Source: a bacterium
GTDB taxonomy: Bacteria > Armatimonadota > Chthonomonadetes > Chthonomonadales > Chthonomonadaceae
Reading direction: 5' to 3'
NCBI GenBank assembly: GCA_021777995.1
Contig: JAJYCW010000016.1
Coordinates: 1 to 46,603 of the forward strand
Length of the DNA: 46,603 nucleotides
A program made the position numbers and the translations under genes. The notes under the pieces were generated by a model, which worked only from the letters and a program-made list of their open reading frames with translations, did no database searches and was not told the DNA's origin. The first letter of the stretch is position 1, and each line of letters opens with the position of its first letter. Shown here piece after piece: positions 46,182 to 46,603 of the stretch.

Positions 46182-46603
46182 ATGAATCGGCAACGAACTA
46201 CCATCGATATGATAGCAAAGCACGCGGGCGTATCGATCACAACTGTCTCTAATGTGTTAAACAATAAAGGCAGGTTCAGTCGTGACGTTGAGGATCGAGT
46301 GCGAAATGCTGCCGACGAATTGAGCTTCACTCCTAGCGCGCTGATACGGTCGCTTCAAAAGGGCAGGACGAACCTTATCGGCGTCCGTACTTGGCCATAC
46401 TGGTACACCGGCGCGGCCAGTATCAATATGGAACTTTTGAGCGGTATAGCTGACGGTTTGACTGAAGCTCATCTGGATATGCTCTTCTACATGGACGTTC
46501 CTGAACGTGATTATCGAAAATGCGCGCGGGTGTTTATGGATGGGCGCGTCGACTCACTTATCATAGCTGCCAATTTGTTTCCCGCTGAGGTGCTTCAGGA
46601 TTT
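46182..46603 (+). CDS. LacI/GalR-family transcriptional regulator (N-terminal part, cut by the window end)
   Basis: The first 140 codons are visible. The N-terminus is a LacI-type helix-turn-helix and hinge: TIDMIAKHAGVSITTVSNVL, FSRDVEDRVRNAADELSFTP, then SLQKGRTNLIGV leading into the periplasmic-binding-protein-like sensor domain (GIADGLTEAHLD and DGRVDSLIIAAN). GGAGGTG 7 nt before the ATG supports the start. It is a cytoplasmic DNA-binding repressor or activator, probably sensing a sugar. The effector and targets are not visible. Confidence 0.95.
   Translation, partial: MNRQRTTIDMIAKHAGVSITTVSNVLNNKGRFSRDVEDRVRNAADELSFTPSALIRSLQKGRTNLIGVRTWPYWYTGAASINMELLSGIADGLTEAHLDMLFYMDVPERDYRKCARVFMDGRVDSLIIAANLFPAEVLQD

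Overview
The window comes from a motile, probably diderm bacterium of about 50% GC. It carries an MCP chemoreceptor, the flagellar export genes fliQ-fliR-flhB, hydroxysqualene-forming hpnCD, a PEP-CTERM protein, two GloVer-repeat proteins, phytanoyl-CoA dioxygenase homologs and many secreted proteins with no recognisable function. This mix fits Armatimonadota best, with Planctomycetota, Verrucomicrobiota or Acidobacteriota as alternatives. That placement is inference from gene content, because no marker gene could be searched. There is no insertion sequence, prophage, CRISPR array or rRNA.

Layout. 1-1030: a PEP-CTERM protein behind a strong sigma-54-like promoter. 1036-4643 (minus): an atpD-atpC-queE-hypothetical operon separated from the rest of ATP synthase. 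4644-6880: a gene-poor stretch with two decaying items, a DUF433/DUF5615-type toxin-antitoxin pair and a frameshifted small zinc-ribbon gene. Then tRNA-Val and a large chemoreceptor. 10024-13185 (plus): hpnC-hpnD, a small membrane protein and a CPBP-type intramembrane protease. 13186-20328 (minus): a DUF255 thioredoxin-domain protein, a DinB-like protein, and four secreted proteins including a tandem paralog pair. The first of these secreted proteins is preceded by a promoter and an 18-bp tandem repeat at its predicted transcript start. 20635-21591: a XerC/D recombinase. 21906-23687: a GloVer-repeat protein.

23777-32776 (minus): one long operon of yebC, a large membrane protein, permease, ABC ATPase, permease, a coiled-coil membrane protein and a MoxR ATPase, behind a near-consensus sigma-70 promoter. 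32957-37399 (minus): a four-gene set of PhyH dioxygenase, secreted esterase, serine hydrolase and membrane-anchored GloVer protein. 37920-41502 (mostly plus): a second PhyH dioxygenase, a ribbon-helix-helix regulator, and a tightly coupled asparagine-synthase-like ligase plus radical-SAM pair. This last group is the best candidate for an undescribed pathway. 41738-43512: an orphan succinate-dehydrogenase-type membrane anchor and a GNAT acetyltransferase. 43544-46603: flhB, fliR, fliQ, tRNA-Phe and the start of a LacI-family regulator.

Start codons were adjusted where Shine-Dalgarno (SD) sequences or overlaps decided them, and several are TTG or GTG. Both tRNA genes have perfect TTGACA/TATAAT promoters, so the housekeeping sigma follows the standard consensus.
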